A DNA stretch of 64,000 nt from VRUE01 sp040879985. Its GTDB lineage: Bacteria; Actinomycetota; Thermoleophilia; Solirubrobacterales; 70-9. A program made the translations under genes and the position numbers. Of this stretch, positions 24,130 to 33,224 are shown piece by piece (the stretch's first letter is position 1; each line of letters starts with the position of its first letter). A model generated the notes under the pieces. The model searched no databases. It was not told the origin of the DNA and was given only the letters and a program-made list of their open reading frames with translations. Location of the stretch: the NCBI GenBank assembly GCA_040879985.1, contig JBBDJH010000013.1:23335-87334 (forward strand), written 5' to 3'.

Positions 24130-25344
24130 TCAGTCCTCCGCGCTGCGCGGCACCTTGCCGCCGCCGGCGCCGGGTTCCTGGGCCGGGCCGCGGGGCGAGG
24201 CGATGCCGAGCACGCGCATCGCCTTGAGGCCGAGGCCGAGCTTCTCGCGGCCCTCGGTGGCGGAGATGTCGTGCCCGCAGAGCTCGCGCACGCGCTCCAG
24301 CCGGTAGCGGATCGTGTGGCGGTGGGTGAAGAGCTGTTTGGCGGTGGCGGCGACGTTGCCGTCGTTGTCCAGGTAGGCCTCGACCGTGGCGACCAGTTCG
24401 GTCTCGTACTGGTCGTCGTAGGCGGCGAGCGGGGCGATCGTCTCGGCGAAGAAGCGCTCCAGCTCACCCGGGTCGTCGCTCATCGCCGGCAGCAGCAGGC
24501 GGTAGGCGCCGGTTTCCTCGAAGGCGAGCAGCGGCTTGCCCTCGGCCTCGCCGACGTTGACCGCGAGGCGCGCCTCGCTGCCGGCCCGGTGGAGGTCGGC
24601 GGGGTCGCTCAGGTGGCGGCTGGCGCCGACGGTCAGGTGAAATCCGGCGAGGGCGTCCTCGAGCTCGCGGGCGAGCCCGGCGGCGGCGCGCTGCAGGCGC
24701 TCCTCGCTGGCGGCCGGGACGATCACGGCGATCTCGGTTGCCCCCTCGCCGTCCTCGGCCGCGGCCAGCGCGCCGGGGGCGAGCGAGCGCAGCGCCCGCA
24801 TCGCCAGCGTCAGCACGCGGGCGCGCCACTCGCCGGTCTGCGCGGCGCGCGGCGCGGCGCGCAGGACGATCGCCCCGGCGCCGTTCTCGAGCTCGGCGCC
24901 GAGCTCGGCGGCGCGGGCGACGATGTCGCCGCGGTCGGTCACCTCGCGCGCCAGCAGCGCGGACACGAAGGCCCCGGCGACCTCCTCGCTCTGCCAGTCG
25001 GGGGCGCGCGAGCGCTCCAGCTCGAGGGCCAGCAGCGTCGTCACCATGCGGGCGATCGCCGGGTCGGGCGCGGCCTTGGCCCGGTAGCGCAGCTCACCGA
25101 CGGCGCTGTCGGCGACGCGCAGCTCGACCGTCGTAACCCGCCCGCCGCCGGCCAGCAGCTTCTCCTCCTGGTCGGGCGAGGCCCCGGCCACGGCCAGCAC
25201 CGCCCCGGAGCGCTCGATCAGGGCGACGCTGGCATCGAGCACCCGCGCCGCCGCACGCATCACCGCCGGCAGCCCCGCGCCGGACTCGACCGCATCGGAG
25301 AGCGCGTCGAGCGTCCCCTCCTCTTTAACCGAGGATTTCGGCAA
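24130..25344 (-). CDS. PucR/CdaR family transcriptional regulator
   Basis: 404 residues from a TTG at 25344. The C-terminal PucR helix-turn-helix is clear: LDNDGNVAATAKQLFTHRHT followed by IRYRLERVRELCGHD near 337-370. The middle holds a GGDEF-like/CdaR region (LSDPADLHRAGSEARLA) and the N-terminus a GAF-like part. Such regulators respond to small molecules such as purines, sugars or amino acids; the ligand is unknown. The start is uncertain because it overlaps the downstream end of the small membrane protein by 20 bases and no ribosome site is evident. The 3' end is three bases from the end of the facing GT fusion gene. Confidence 0.78.
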   Translation of the reverse strand: MPKSSVKEEGTLDALSDAVESGAGLPAVMRAAARVLDASVALIERSGAVLAVAGASPDQEEKLLAGGGRVTTVELRVADSAVGELRYRAKAAPDPAIARMVTTLLALELERSRAPDWQSEEVAGAFVSALLAREVTDRGDIVARAAELGAELENGAGAIVLRAAPRAAQTGEWRARVLTLAMRALRSLAPGALAAAEDGEGATEIAVIVPAASEERLQRAAAGLARELEDALAGFHLTVGASRHLSDPADLHRAGSEARLAVNVGEAEGKPLLAFEETGAYRLLLPAMSDDPGELERFFAETIAPLAAYDDQYETELVATVEAYLDNDGNVAATAKQLFTHRHTIRYRLERVRELCGHDISATEGREKLGLGLKAMRVLGIASPRGPAQEPGAGGGKVPRSAED

Positions 25345-25582
25345 TGTCGTTGTAGTAGTAGACGACAGCCAGGCCCACGACCACGCCGGTGAGGACGAGG
25401 GCGACGAGGACGATCACCGAGAGGAAGCCGGCCGCGGCCTTCTCCCAGATGCGGCCGTAGGAGTCGATCGCGGGAAGGAAGATCAGGGCGACGAAGGCGA
25501 CCAGGCTGATCAGCCCGGCGGCGCCGAAGAGCACGTACTCACTTTCGATCTTCTGCAAGGCGAGCGGCAGCACCGGCCCCAT
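25325..25582 (-). CDS. Small two-helix membrane protein
   Basis: 85 residues with two strongly hydrophobic helices (about 17-37 and 50-75) and few charges between. No family recognised. It overlaps the preceding DedA-PAP2 gene by 44 bases in another frame and the PucR gene by 20, so the three are packed as if coupled. Long overlap makes the exact start uncertain: MGPVLPLALQKIESEYVLFG is the longest reading. Confidence 0.5.
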   Translation of the reverse strand: MGPVLPLALQKIESEYVLFGAAGLISLVAFVALIFLPAIDSYGRIWEKAAAGFLSVIVLVALVLTGVVVGLAVVYYYNDIAEILG

Positions 25583-27077
25583 TCTGGCGCACGGACCCGT
25601 CCGAAGCGCGGATGGATCGCATCGTCGACCCGAGCAGGGCGACGGTGGCGCAGAGCGCGAAGGCGGCGGCGCCCAGCGCCCAGCCGGCGTTGACGTCGCT
25701 CATGTAGTGGACGTCGAGGTAGACGCGCGAGAGGCCGACCAGGGCGGTGAGCGCGATCCCCGCCGCGACGACCAGCGCCCCCCGCGCCATCCCCGTCCGC
25801 AGCCGCATCACGATCGTCACCGCGAGCCAGACGTAGAAGGTCGAGTAGGCGGCGTGGCCGCTGGGGAAGGAGGAGCCCTCGACGTCGACCAGGCCGCCGC
25901 TCGGGCGGGGGCGGTCGACGGCGTCCTTGAGCTCGTGCACGCCCGCGTAGACGATCGCCAGGCCGGCGACGAGGACGCCAAGCTCGGCCCAGCGGCGGCG
26001 CGCGGCGAGGGCGACGGCGCAGAGCGCCGCCAGCCCGTAGACCAGCGCCCCGGCGCCGAGCCCGGTGGTGAGCTTGGCGATGTCGACCAGCCAGCCGGTC
26101 TGCAGGCCGGCGACGACGTCGATCGCGGTCTGGTCGCCCGGCGTGGGCCCGGCGTCGCCGCTGACGATCGAGGTGTAGCCGACCAGGACGAAGCCGCCGA
26201 CGGCGAGGGTCGCCATCAGCGAGGTGAATTCGAGGCCGAGCTGCGTGCCGGGCGTCAGCCGCGCAGCGAGGAAGCGAAGCTGCGGGGCAAAGCGGCGGGC
26301 GGTGGACACGAGCCAGCGGGTGGCCCGGTGCTGGTCCATCAGGCGCACGCTCCTCGCGCGGTTCTCGGGTACCCGCAGGAAACGGTAGAGGAAGATCGAC
26401 CCGCCGCCGACGACAATCACCGCCCCCAGTACGAAGGCCCCTTTGCCCGCGTAGTCGAGGACCGCCTCGATGTTGCGCGAGAAGACGTAGCCGAGGACGA
26501 TCGCGCTGCTGACCCAGAGGCCGGTGCCGAGGATGCAGTAAGGCAGGAAGACGCGGTACCGCATCCCCGAGCTGCCGGCGATGAACGGCGCCAGCGCCCG
26601 GACGACGCCGACGAACCGGCCGATCAGGATCGTCTTGCCCCCGTGGCGCTCGAAGTAGCTTTCGACCATCTCGAACCGCTCCCGGTCGATCCTGAACCGT
26701 GGGCCGTGGCGAAGCACGAACTCGCGCCCGAGGCGGCGCCCGACCAGGAAGCTGGTCGTGTCCCCGGCCCAGGCCGCGAACCAGGCGATCGCGATCAGGA
26801 TGTAGACGTTGGTGGCGCCCTGCCCGGCCGTGGCGCCGCCGAGGATCATCGTCGTCTCGCCGGGGACGAGGAGGCCGATAAAGGCGCCCGTCTCGCCGAA
26901 GGCGAAGACGCCGACCAGCAGGTAGGTCCAGGCGCCAAGCGCGTTGGAGGCGTCCTCGAGGACTTGCTCGACGTCAATCAGGGTCGTGAAGGCGATGAAA
27001 GCCGCGATCGCGGCGACCGCGATCGCGGCGACCATGACCCAGCGCAGGCGGCGGTCCTTGGGCAGGGCGATTCTCAT
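25539..27077 (-). CDS. DedA (SNARE-associated) domain fused to PAP2 phosphatase
   Basis: 512 residues. Residues about 25-215 are a DedA-family membrane domain, a family linked to undecaprenyl-phosphate flipping: FGETGAFIGLLVPGETTMIL, then GRFVGVVRALAPFIAGSSGM. Residues about 275-490 are a PAP2 membrane phosphatase with the three motifs KDAVDRPRPSG, PSGHAAYS and SRVYLDVHYMSD. A flippase-like domain joined to a lipid-phosphatase domain suggests one protein that dephosphorylates and recycles a carrier lipid such as undecaprenyl pyrophosphate. It is the first gene of a minus-strand run with a small membrane protein and PucR. Confidence 0.85.
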   Translation of the reverse strand: MRIALPKDRRLRWVMVAAIAVAAIAAFIAFTTLIDVEQVLEDASNALGAWTYLLVGVFAFGETGAFIGLLVPGETTMILGGATAGQGATNVYILIAIAWFAAWAGDTTSFLVGRRLGREFVLRHGPRFRIDRERFEMVESYFERHGGKTILIGRFVGVVRALAPFIAGSSGMRYRVFLPYCILGTGLWVSSAIVLGYVFSRNIEAVLDYAGKGAFVLGAVIVVGGGSIFLYRFLRVPENRARSVRLMDQHRATRWLVSTARRFAPQLRFLAARLTPGTQLGLEFTSLMATLAVGGFVLVGYTSIVSGDAGPTPGDQTAIDVVAGLQTGWLVDIAKLTTGLGAGALVYGLAALCAVALAARRRWAELGVLVAGLAIVYAGVHELKDAVDRPRPSGGLVDVEGSSFPSGHAAYSTFYVWLAVTIVMRLRTGMARGALVVAAGIALTALVGLSRVYLDVHYMSDVNAGWALGAAAFALCATVALLGSTMRSIRASDGSVRQNGAGAAARLAEDRK

Positions 27078-27132
27078 CTGGGCAGGGCGACCCTCGCCGG
27101 CAATGGGCCGACTCTATTTTGAGCGGCGAGCT

Positions 27133-27996
27133 TCACGGGATGCGACCGGCTTCGCAGACGATCGCGTCGTCGCGGCCGATTTGCGCCGCAGCCGACTTTG
27201 CCCCCGTCAGAGTCGGGAAAAGCCCGACGCCGGTGGGTCCGGAGCCGGACATGAATGCGAGCGGCGCGCCGGCCTCGCGCAGGGTGTCGAGCGCGGCGCC
27301 GATATCCGGCCGCAGCGAGCGCGCCGCCGGCTCGAGGTCGTTGGCGAGCAGCTCGGCGTAGTCGAGCGGCGAGGCGCCGGACCCGGCGGCCTCGCGCAGC
27401 CGCGCGGCCAGCGAGTCCAGCTCGGCGGCGCCGCGGCCGAGCCCGAGCCGGTCGGCCTCGGCGAAGACCGCCGCGGTGCCGAGCCCGCCGCCGCCGGGCA
27501 GCAGGACGACGGCGTGCGGCGCCGGGTCGGGCAGCCGCTCGACCCGCTCGCCGGCGCCGCCCACCAGCGCCAGGGACGGAGTGAGCTGCGAGGGCACGTC
27601 GGCGCCGAGCCCGGCGGCGAGCGCGGCCAGGTCGAAGGCTGGCGCCTTCTTCCCGCTATCCGGGAAAAAGGCGCCAGCCGCCGCCAGGCGCAGCACCGCC
27701 GCGGCGTCGGCGCTGCCGCCGCCGAGCCCGGCGGCGACCGGGATCCGCTTCTCGATCTCGAGCCGCAGCGGCGGCCCGTCCCAGCCGTGCTCGCGCAGCG
27801 CCGCCAGCGCCCGCGCCGCCAGGTTCTCCCCCTCGACCGCGGCGCAGTCGACCTCGTCGCGCTCCGCCTCGCCGACCTCGATCGCGTCGGCCAGGGCGAG
27901 CGGCTCGAACAGCGAGCAGAGCTCGTGCAGCCCGTCCTCCCGGCGCGGGCCGAGGTAGAGGCAGAGGTTGAGCTTGGCTGGAGCCTGGACGCGCAT
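27133..27996 (-). CDS. ispE: 4-diphosphocytidyl-2-C-methyl-D-erythritol kinase
   Basis: 287 residues. GHMP kinase of the MEP isoprenoid pathway, phosphorylating CDP-ME. The start MRVQAPAKLNLCLYLG (27996) gives the classic N-terminus, 7 bases after the rsmA stop. The ATP loop is VAAGLGGGSADAAAV near residue 90, and the end SGSGPTGVGLFPT near 255 is the third GHMP motif. Between them, residues about 106-120 (AFFPDSGKKAP) do not match the usual ALNRLWGLGLS stretch and are encoded by a 43-base near-perfect hairpin. The essential gene thus seems to tolerate an in-frame hairpin element. Part of ispE-rsmA-tatD. Confidence 0.9.
   Translation of the reverse strand: MRVQAPAKLNLCLYLGPRREDGLHELCSLFEPLALADAIEVGEAERDEVDCAAVEGENLAARALAALREHGWDGPPLRLEIEKRIPVAAGLGGGSADAAAVLRLAAAGAFFPDSGKKAPAFDLAALAAGLGADVPSQLTPSLALVGGAGERVERLPDPAPHAVVLLPGGGGLGTAAVFAEADRLGLGRGAAELDSLAARLREAAGSGASPLDYAELLANDLEPAARSLRPDIGAALDTLREAGAPLAFMSGSGPTGVGLFPTLTGAKSAAAQIGRDDAIVCEAGRIP
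27637..27679. repeat. Hairpin element inside ispE
   Basis: 19-bp arms with one mismatch (27637-27655 and 27661-27679) around CTATC. The stem begins GGCTGGCGCCTT, a different stem from types A and B, yet the CTTYTTCCCG-CTATC-CGGGAAAAAGG core has the same layout as the 29601 and 12678 elements. Confidence 0.8.
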
Positions 27997-28003
27997 CAGG
28001 CTC

Positions 28004-28792
28004 TCAGTCTCGGCCACGCAGTTTGCCGTCGGCCCGCCAGGGCATGCCCCGGGCGATCTCGACGTACTCGCCGGGGTGGATTTCCTCGGCCCGCACCTCG
28101 AGCCGCAAGCCGATCGCGGGCAGCATCGCCCGCGTCCTGCCGAGCGTGCCGGGGCGGATTTCCGAGAGCGAGCGGGCCAGCGTCTTGCGGCGGTGCGAGA
28201 AGGCGGCGCGGACGAGGTCGCGCGTGTCGGCGTTGGCGCCCGGCCCGATCCGCCGCAGGCCGATCACGGCCGAGCCGACCCGCGGCGCCGGCCTGAAGAC
28301 GGCCGGGTTGACCGCGCGCAGGAGCTTCGTCTCGCAGGCGATCTGGACGAGCACGCTGGGCGCGCCGTAGGTGCGGCTCCCCGGTTCGGCGCTGAGCCGG
28401 TCGGCGATCTCGCGCTGCACCATCACCGTCCAGCGCTGCACCCCGGGCAGGTCCTCGATCGTGCGGACGATCAGCGGCGTGGCGATCGAGTAGGGCAGGT
28501 TGGAGACGACCGCGGTCGGCGCCGGCTCGAGGCCGGCCAGGTCGAGCTTGAGCGCGTCGCCCCAGTGCAGGTCGACGTTGGGCAGCGCCGCGAGCCGCTG
28601 CAGCGACGGCTCCAGCTTGCGGTCGATCTCGATCGCGTGCACGTGCGAGGCGACCGCCGCGAGGCGCTCGGTCAGCGGCCCTTCGCCGGCGCCGACCTCG
28701 AGCACAACGTCCTCCGGCTCGAGCTTGGCGTCGCGCACGATCGCGTCGAGCAGGTTGGTGTCGGTGAGGAAGTTCTGCCCGAGCTTGACCAC
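28004..28792 (-). CDS. rsmA: 16S rRNA (adenine1518/1519-N6)-dimethyltransferase
   Basis: 262 residues from a GTG at 28792. SAM-dependent enzyme that dimethylates two adjacent adenines in helix 45 of 16S rRNA during small-subunit assembly. KLGQNFLTD at the N-terminus, the SAM motif VLEVGAGEGPLTERLA near residue 30, and the catalytic NLPYSIATPL near 98 are all present. Lies between tatD (12-base gap) and ispE (7-base gap), the order conserved in actinobacteria and many other bacteria, so the three are an operon. Confidence 0.94.
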   Translation of the reverse strand: MVKLGQNFLTDTNLLDAIVRDAKLEPEDVVLEVGAGEGPLTERLAAVASHVHAIEIDRKLEPSLQRLAALPNVDLHWGDALKLDLAGLEPAPTAVVSNLPYSIATPLIVRTIEDLPGVQRWTVMVQREIADRLSAEPGSRTYGAPSVLVQIACETKLLRAVNPAVFRPAPRVGSAVIGLRRIGPGANADTRDLVRAAFSHRRKTLARSLSEIRPGTLGRTRAMLPAIGLRLEVRAEEIHPGEYVEIARGMPWRADGKLRGRD

Positions 28793-28804
28793 GGCCGGGC
28801 CCCG

Positions 28805-29572
28805 TTACCAGCCGAAGAGGGCGCGGGCGTTGGCGTCGACGATCCCCTCCAGCTCCTCGTAGGCGATGCCGCGCGCGGCGGCGACGACGCGGGCGGTGTC
28901 GACCACGTAGGCGGGTTCGTTGGGCTTGCCGCGCACTGTCTGCGGGGCCAGGTAAGGAGCGTCGGTCTCGACCAGGATGAGCTCGGCAGGCAGCTGCGCG
29001 GCGGCCTCGCGCAGCGGTCCGGAAGCCTTGTACGTGGTGTGGCCGGCGAACGAGCAGTACCAGCCGCGCTCGGCCGCGTCGGCGGCCCGCCAGGGGGCGG
29101 AGAAGCAGTGCAGGATCACGGGAATCTCGCCTGCCTGGCCGTCCAGCACGGCGAAGATCTCGTCGATCGCGGCGCTCTCGCCGTCCTTGTCGCGGCCGTG
29201 GATCACGATCGGCAGCCCGCGCTCGCGGGCGATCGCGACCTGCGCCTCGAAGGCGCGCCGCTGCGCGGCCGGGGTCGCCAGGTCGCGGTAGTAGTCGATC
29301 CCGCTCTCGCCGATCGCCCGCACCTTCTCGTGATCGGCGAGCCGTTCGATCCGTTGCGCTTCGGCGTCGTCGAACCCGTCCGCCTCGGTGGGGTGGCAGC
29401 CGACGCTGGCGAAGACCTCGGGGTGGCGCTCGGCGGCGCCGATCGCGGCGTCGTTCTGCTCGCCGCCGAGGCCGACGTTGAGCATCCGCGTGACGCCGGC
29501 CGCGAGCGCGTCGGCGACGAGCTCGTCCTCCGAGCGGTCGCAGAGGAACAGATGCGTGTGGGAGTCGACCAT
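28805..29572 (-). CDS. tatD: TatD family metal-dependent hydrolase (DNase)
   Basis: 255 residues from the ATG at 29572; longer readings begin inside the hairpin at 29601 and lack the family start. Metal ligands: DSHTHL at residue 3, GESGIDYYRD near 93, IVIHGRDKD near 126, LHCFSAP near 152 and ETDAPYLAP near 200. TatD proteins are 3'-5' exonucleases or related phosphoesterases. It is the head gene of tatD-rsmA-ispE. In many actinobacteria metG precedes tatD; here metH is divergent instead. Confidence 0.9.
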   Translation of the reverse strand: MVDSHTHLFLCDRSEDELVADALAAGVTRMLNVGLGGEQNDAAIGAAERHPEVFASVGCHPTEADGFDDAEAQRIERLADHEKVRAIGESGIDYYRDLATPAAQRRAFEAQVAIARERGLPIVIHGRDKDGESAAIDEIFAVLDGQAGEIPVILHCFSAPWRAADAAERGWYCSFAGHTTYKASGPLREAAAQLPAELILVETDAPYLAPQTVRGKPNEPAYVVDTARVVAAARGIAYEELEGIVDANARALFGW

Positions 29573-29600
29573 CGCCGCCCAGCCTAGCCGCGTCGAACCG

Positions 29601-29647
29601 TTCCGGTGTGCCTTTTGCCAGTTATCCGGGCAAAAGGCACACCGGAA
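29601..29647. repeat. Hairpin element, stem type A, between tatD and metH
   Basis: Perfect 19-bp arms (29601-29619 and 29629-29647) around the 9-base loop AGTTATCCG. The stem begins TTCCGGTGTGCC. It occupies the 107-base divergent region and ends 33 bases before the metH ATG at 29680. Confidence 0.88.
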
Positions 29648-29665
29648 GCCGAACCCTGACCTCGA

Positions 29666-29671
29666 TAGCCT
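29666..29671 (+). promoter_or_regulatory. Candidate leaderless -10 box for metH
   Basis: TAGCCT lies 8 bases before the ATG at 29680, favouring that ATG over the in-frame one at 29674. Confidence 0.4.
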
Positions 29672-29679
29672 CAATGCGC

Positions 29680-32600
29680 ATGCCCGAACGCGATTACATA
29701 GCTGCGACCAAGGAGCGCGTCGTCGTCTTCGACGGCGGCATGGGCGCGACCCTGGAGCAGTTCGAGCTGACCGCGGAGGACTACGGCGGCCTCGAGGGCA
29801 AATGCCACGAGGCGCTGGTCCTCAACCGCCCCGACGTGATCGAGGGCGTCCACACCTCGATGCTCGAGGCCGGCGCCGAGGTGGTCGAGACCGACAGCTT
29901 CCAGGGCTCGCGGCTGAAGCTCGAGGAGTGGGGGTTGGGCGAGCACACGCACGAGGTCAACCTGAAGGCGGCGCAGATCGCCCGCAAGGCGGCCGGCGAG
30001 CAGCGCTTCGTCGCCGGGTCGATCGGGCCGACCGGCTTCCTGCCCGCCTCCGACGACCCCACCCTGGGCGACATCTCCCTCCGCAGGCTGGTCGAGGTCT
30101 TCGCCGAGCAGGCCAAGGGCCTGGTCGAAGGCGGCGCCGACCTGATCATCATCGAGACCGCGCAGGACATCCTCGAGGTCAAGGCGTCGGTCTTCGGCGC
30201 CCGCGAGGCTTTCGCGGCGACCGGCCGCAGGCTGCCGATCCAGACCAGCGTCAGCCTGCTGCCGCAGGGCGGCAAGATGCTGCTCGGCACCGACATCCAG
30301 GCGGTGCTGACGACGCTGGCGGCGCTCGACGTCGACGTGATCGGGCTCAACTGCTCGACCGGGCCCGAGGACATGCGCGACGCGATCCGTTACCTCGGCG
30401 AGCACAGCCCGCTGCCGGTCCACTGCATCCCCAACGCCGGCCTGCCGCTGCAGGGGCCCGACGGCGAGACGATCTTCCCCGAAGACCCCGAGCCGCTGGC
30501 GGCGACGCTGGGCGAGTTCGTCGAGCGCTACTCGGTCGGGATCGTCGGCGGCTGCTGCGGCACGACGCCGGAGCACATCGCCGCGATCGCCGCGCGGGTC
30601 GACGGCCTCGTGCCCGGCGAGCGCCCGGCGCCGGGGCAGATCCAGGTCTCCTCGATGATGACCGCGACGCCGCTCGTCCAGGAGCCGCGCCCGACCCTGG
30701 TCGGCGAGCGGGTCAACTCGCAGGGCTCGCGCAAGGCCAAGGAACTGCTGCTCGCCGACGACTACGACGGCCTGCTGCAGGTCGCCGAGGACCAAGTCGA
30801 GGGCGGCGCCCACGTGCTCGACCTCTGCGTTGCCTTGACCGAGCGTGAGGACGAGGACGTGCAGATGGCGACCGTGGCCGAGCGCGTCTCGCTGACCCAA
30901 CCGGCGCCGATCCAGGTCGACTCGACCGAGCCCGGGGTGATCGAGGCGGCGCTGGAGAAGATTCCCGGGCGGGCGATCGTCAACTCGATCAACCTCGAGG
31001 CGGGCGAGGACAAGGCCGACGTCGTCGTGCCGATCGCCGTCGCGCACGGGGCGGCGCTGATCGCGCTGACGATCGACGAGGTCGGGATGGCGAAGACGGC
31101 CGAGCGCAAGGTCGAGATCGCCAAGCGGCTGCGCGAGATCGCCTGCGAGCGGCACGGGCTCGATCCCGAGGCACTGATCTTCGACGCGCTCACCTTCACC
31201 CTGACCACCGGCGACGAGGAGTGGCGCCCCTCGGCGGTCGAGACGATCGAGGGGATCCGCAGGATCAAGGCCGAGATCCCGGGCGTGAAGACCTCGCTGG
31301 GCGTCTCCAACGTCTCCTTCGGGGTCGGCCAGCCGGCCCGCGCGGTGCTCAACTCGGTCTTCCTGCACCACTGCGTCGAGGCCGGGCTCGACCTGGCGAT
31401 GGTCAACCCGAACCACATCACGCCCTACTCGGAGATCTCCGAGGAGGAGCGCGAGCTGACCGACGACCTCGTCTTCAACCGGCGCGAGGACGCGCTGGAG
31501 CGCTTCATCGCCCACTTCGAGTCGAAGGGCGAGGAGGAGGCCGAGGAGGCCGGCGACCCGACCGAGGGCATGGAGCCGGAGGAGGCGCTGCACTGGCACA
31601 TCCTGCGTCGCAAGAAGGACGGGGTCGAGGACTGGATCGACCGCTCCAACGAGAAGATCGGCGCGGTGCCGACGCTCAACGAGGTGCTGCTGCCGGCGAT
31701 GAAGGAGGTCGGCGACAAATTCGGCGCCGGCGAACTGATCCTGCCCTTCGTGCTGCAGTCGGCGGAAGTGATGAAGCGCGCCGTGGCGCGGCTGGAGAAC
31801 TACCTCGAGCGGATGGAGGGCCACAGCAAGGGCAAGGTCGTGATCGCGACCGTGTTCGGCGACGTGCACGACATCGGCAAGTCGCTGGTCAACACGATCC
31901 TGACCAACAACGGCTATACCGTGGTCGACCTCGGCAAGCAGGTGCCGGTGGAGACGATCATCGAGGCCGCGGTCGAGAACGAGGCCGACGCGATCGGCCT
32001 CTCGGCGCTGCTCGTCTCGACCTCGAAGCAGATGCCGATCTGCATCCAGGAGCTGCACCAGCGCGGGCTCGAGTTCCCGGTCCTGATCGGCGGCGCGGCG
32101 ATCAACCGCGACTTCGGCCGGCGCACGCTCTACCCGGGAGGCCGGGAATCCGACGACGTCTACGCGCCCGGCGTCTTCTACTGCAAGGACGCCTTCCAGG
32201 GGCTGGACACGATGGACGCGCTGGTCGACGAGGAGGCGCGCGCGGCGCTGGTCGAGCGGATCCGCGGCGAGGCCCGCGAACTGCGCGAGAAGCCGGTTGT
32301 GGTGGACGACTCGCCGCCGACCACCGACGCCAGCGTGCGCTCGCCGGCCCGCACCGACACGCCGGTCCCCGAGCCGCCCTTCGAGGGCGTGCGCGAGATC
32401 GACGTCGACTTCGACGAGGTCTTCCCTTACCTGGACCGGCACGTGCTCTTCAAGCTGCACTGGGGCGGTAAAGGGGTCAAGGGCGAGGCCTGGCGCAAGC
32501 TGATCGAGGGCGACGGCGACGAGGAGGGCTTCGCGCCGCGGCTGGAGCGGATGTGGCGCGAGCAGGACTACCTCCATCCGCGCGCCCGGCTCGGCTACTT

Positions 32601-33213
32601 CCCCTGCAACTCGGCGGGCAACGAGCTGATCGTCTTCGACCCCGAGGACCCCGAGCGCGAGCTCGAGCGGCTCGTCTTCCCGCGCCAGCCCCGGCACGAC
32701 CGGATCTGCCTCGCCGACTTCTACCGGCCGCTGGACAGCGGCGAGCGCGACGTCGTCGCCCTGCAGGGGGTGACCGTCGGGCCCGAGGTGACCGAGCTGA
32801 TCGAGCGGCTGGAGGGCGAAGGCGAGTTCGCCGAACAGCTCTTCGTCCACGGGCTCGGCGTGCAGTCGGCCGAGGGCCTGGCCGAGTGGCTGCACGCGCG
32901 GGCGCGCCGCGAGCTCGGCATCGACCCCGACCAGGGCCGCCGCTACTCCTGGGGCTACCCGGCCTGCCCGGACCAGTCCGAGCACGAGAAGGTCTGGCGC
33001 CTGCTCGGCCTCGAAGAGATCGGCATGACCCTCTCCGACGGCTTCGCGGTGATGCCCGAGCAGTCGACCGTGGCGATAATCGCCCACCACCCCCAGGCGG
33101 TCTACTTCGGGATGAAGTCGGGCGCCATCCCCAAGCGCAAGTCGCCGGACGAACTGATCGCCGGCACCGACCGCGGCGGCCAACTGCCCCCCGAGCGCGA
33201 GCCGGTGAGCTGA
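29680..33213 (+). CDS. metH: Methionine synthase, cobalamin-dependent
   Basis: 1177 residues, near the usual length. Moves a methyl group from methyltetrahydrofolate to homocysteine through cobalamin. Four modules in order: homocysteine domain (about 10-320) with zinc ligands Cys225 and Cys292-Cys293 in GGCCGTTPEH; pterin domain (about 350-610, LVGERVNSQGSRKAKELL); cap and cobalamin domain with DVHDIGKS (Asp728, His730, Gly733), His730 being the lower axial ligand; and a reactivation domain (about 880-1177) with RYSWGYPACPDQSEHEKV. No cobalamin riboswitch-like leader is visible. Starts at 29674 or within the upstream hairpin are also open but less likely. Confidence 0.95.
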   Translation: MPERDYIAATKERVVVFDGGMGATLEQFELTAEDYGGLEGKCHEALVLNRPDVIEGVHTSMLEAGAEVVETDSFQGSRLKLEEWGLGEHTHEVNLKAAQIARKAAGEQRFVAGSIGPTGFLPASDDPTLGDISLRRLVEVFAEQAKGLVEGGADLIIIETAQDILEVKASVFGAREAFAATGRRLPIQTSVSLLPQGGKMLLGTDIQAVLTTLAALDVDVIGLNCSTGPEDMRDAIRYLGEHSPLPVHCIPNAGLPLQGPDGETIFPEDPEPLAATLGEFVERYSVGIVGGCCGTTPEHIAAIAARVDGLVPGERPAPGQIQVSSMMTATPLVQEPRPTLVGERVNSQGSRKAKELLLADDYDGLLQVAEDQVEGGAHVLDLCVALTEREDEDVQMATVAERVSLTQPAPIQVDSTEPGVIEAALEKIPGRAIVNSINLEAGEDKADVVVPIAVAHGAALIALTIDEVGMAKTAERKVEIAKRLREIACERHGLDPEALIFDALTFTLTTGDEEWRPSAVETIEGIRRIKAEIPGVKTSLGVSNVSFGVGQPARAVLNSVFLHHCVEAGLDLAMVNPNHITPYSEISEEERELTDDLVFNRREDALERFIAHFESKGEEEAEEAGDPTEGMEPEEALHWHILRRKKDGVEDWIDRSNEKIGAVPTLNEVLLPAMKEVGDKFGAGELILPFVLQSAEVMKRAVARLENYLERMEGHSKGKVVIATVFGDVHDIGKSLVNTILTNNGYTVVDLGKQVPVETIIEAAVENEADAIGLSALLVSTSKQMPICIQELHQRGLEFPVLIGGAAINRDFGRRTLYPGGRESDDVYAPGVFYCKDAFQGLDTMDALVDEEARAALVERIRGEARELREKPVVVDDSPPTTDASVRSPARTDTPVPEPPFEGVREIDVDFDEVFPYLDRHVLFKLHWGGKGVKGEAWRKLIEGDGDEEGFAPRLERMWREQDYLHPRARLGYFPCNSAGNELIVFDPEDPERELERLVFPRQPRHDRICLADFYRPLDSGERDVVALQGVTVGPEVTELIERLEGEGEFAEQLFVHGLGVQSAEGLAEWLHARARRELGIDPDQGRRYSWGYPACPDQSEHEKVWRLLGLEEIGMTLSDGFAVMPEQSTVAIIAHHPQAVYFGMKSGAIPKRKSPDELIAGTDRGGQLPPEREPVS

Positions 33214-33224
33214 GCGGCCGCGAG

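Noticed and set aside
29574..29680. Cobalamin or SAM riboswitch upstream of metH
   Set aside because: The divergent region is only 107 bases, mostly one hairpin, and lacks a B12-box or SAM-type core.
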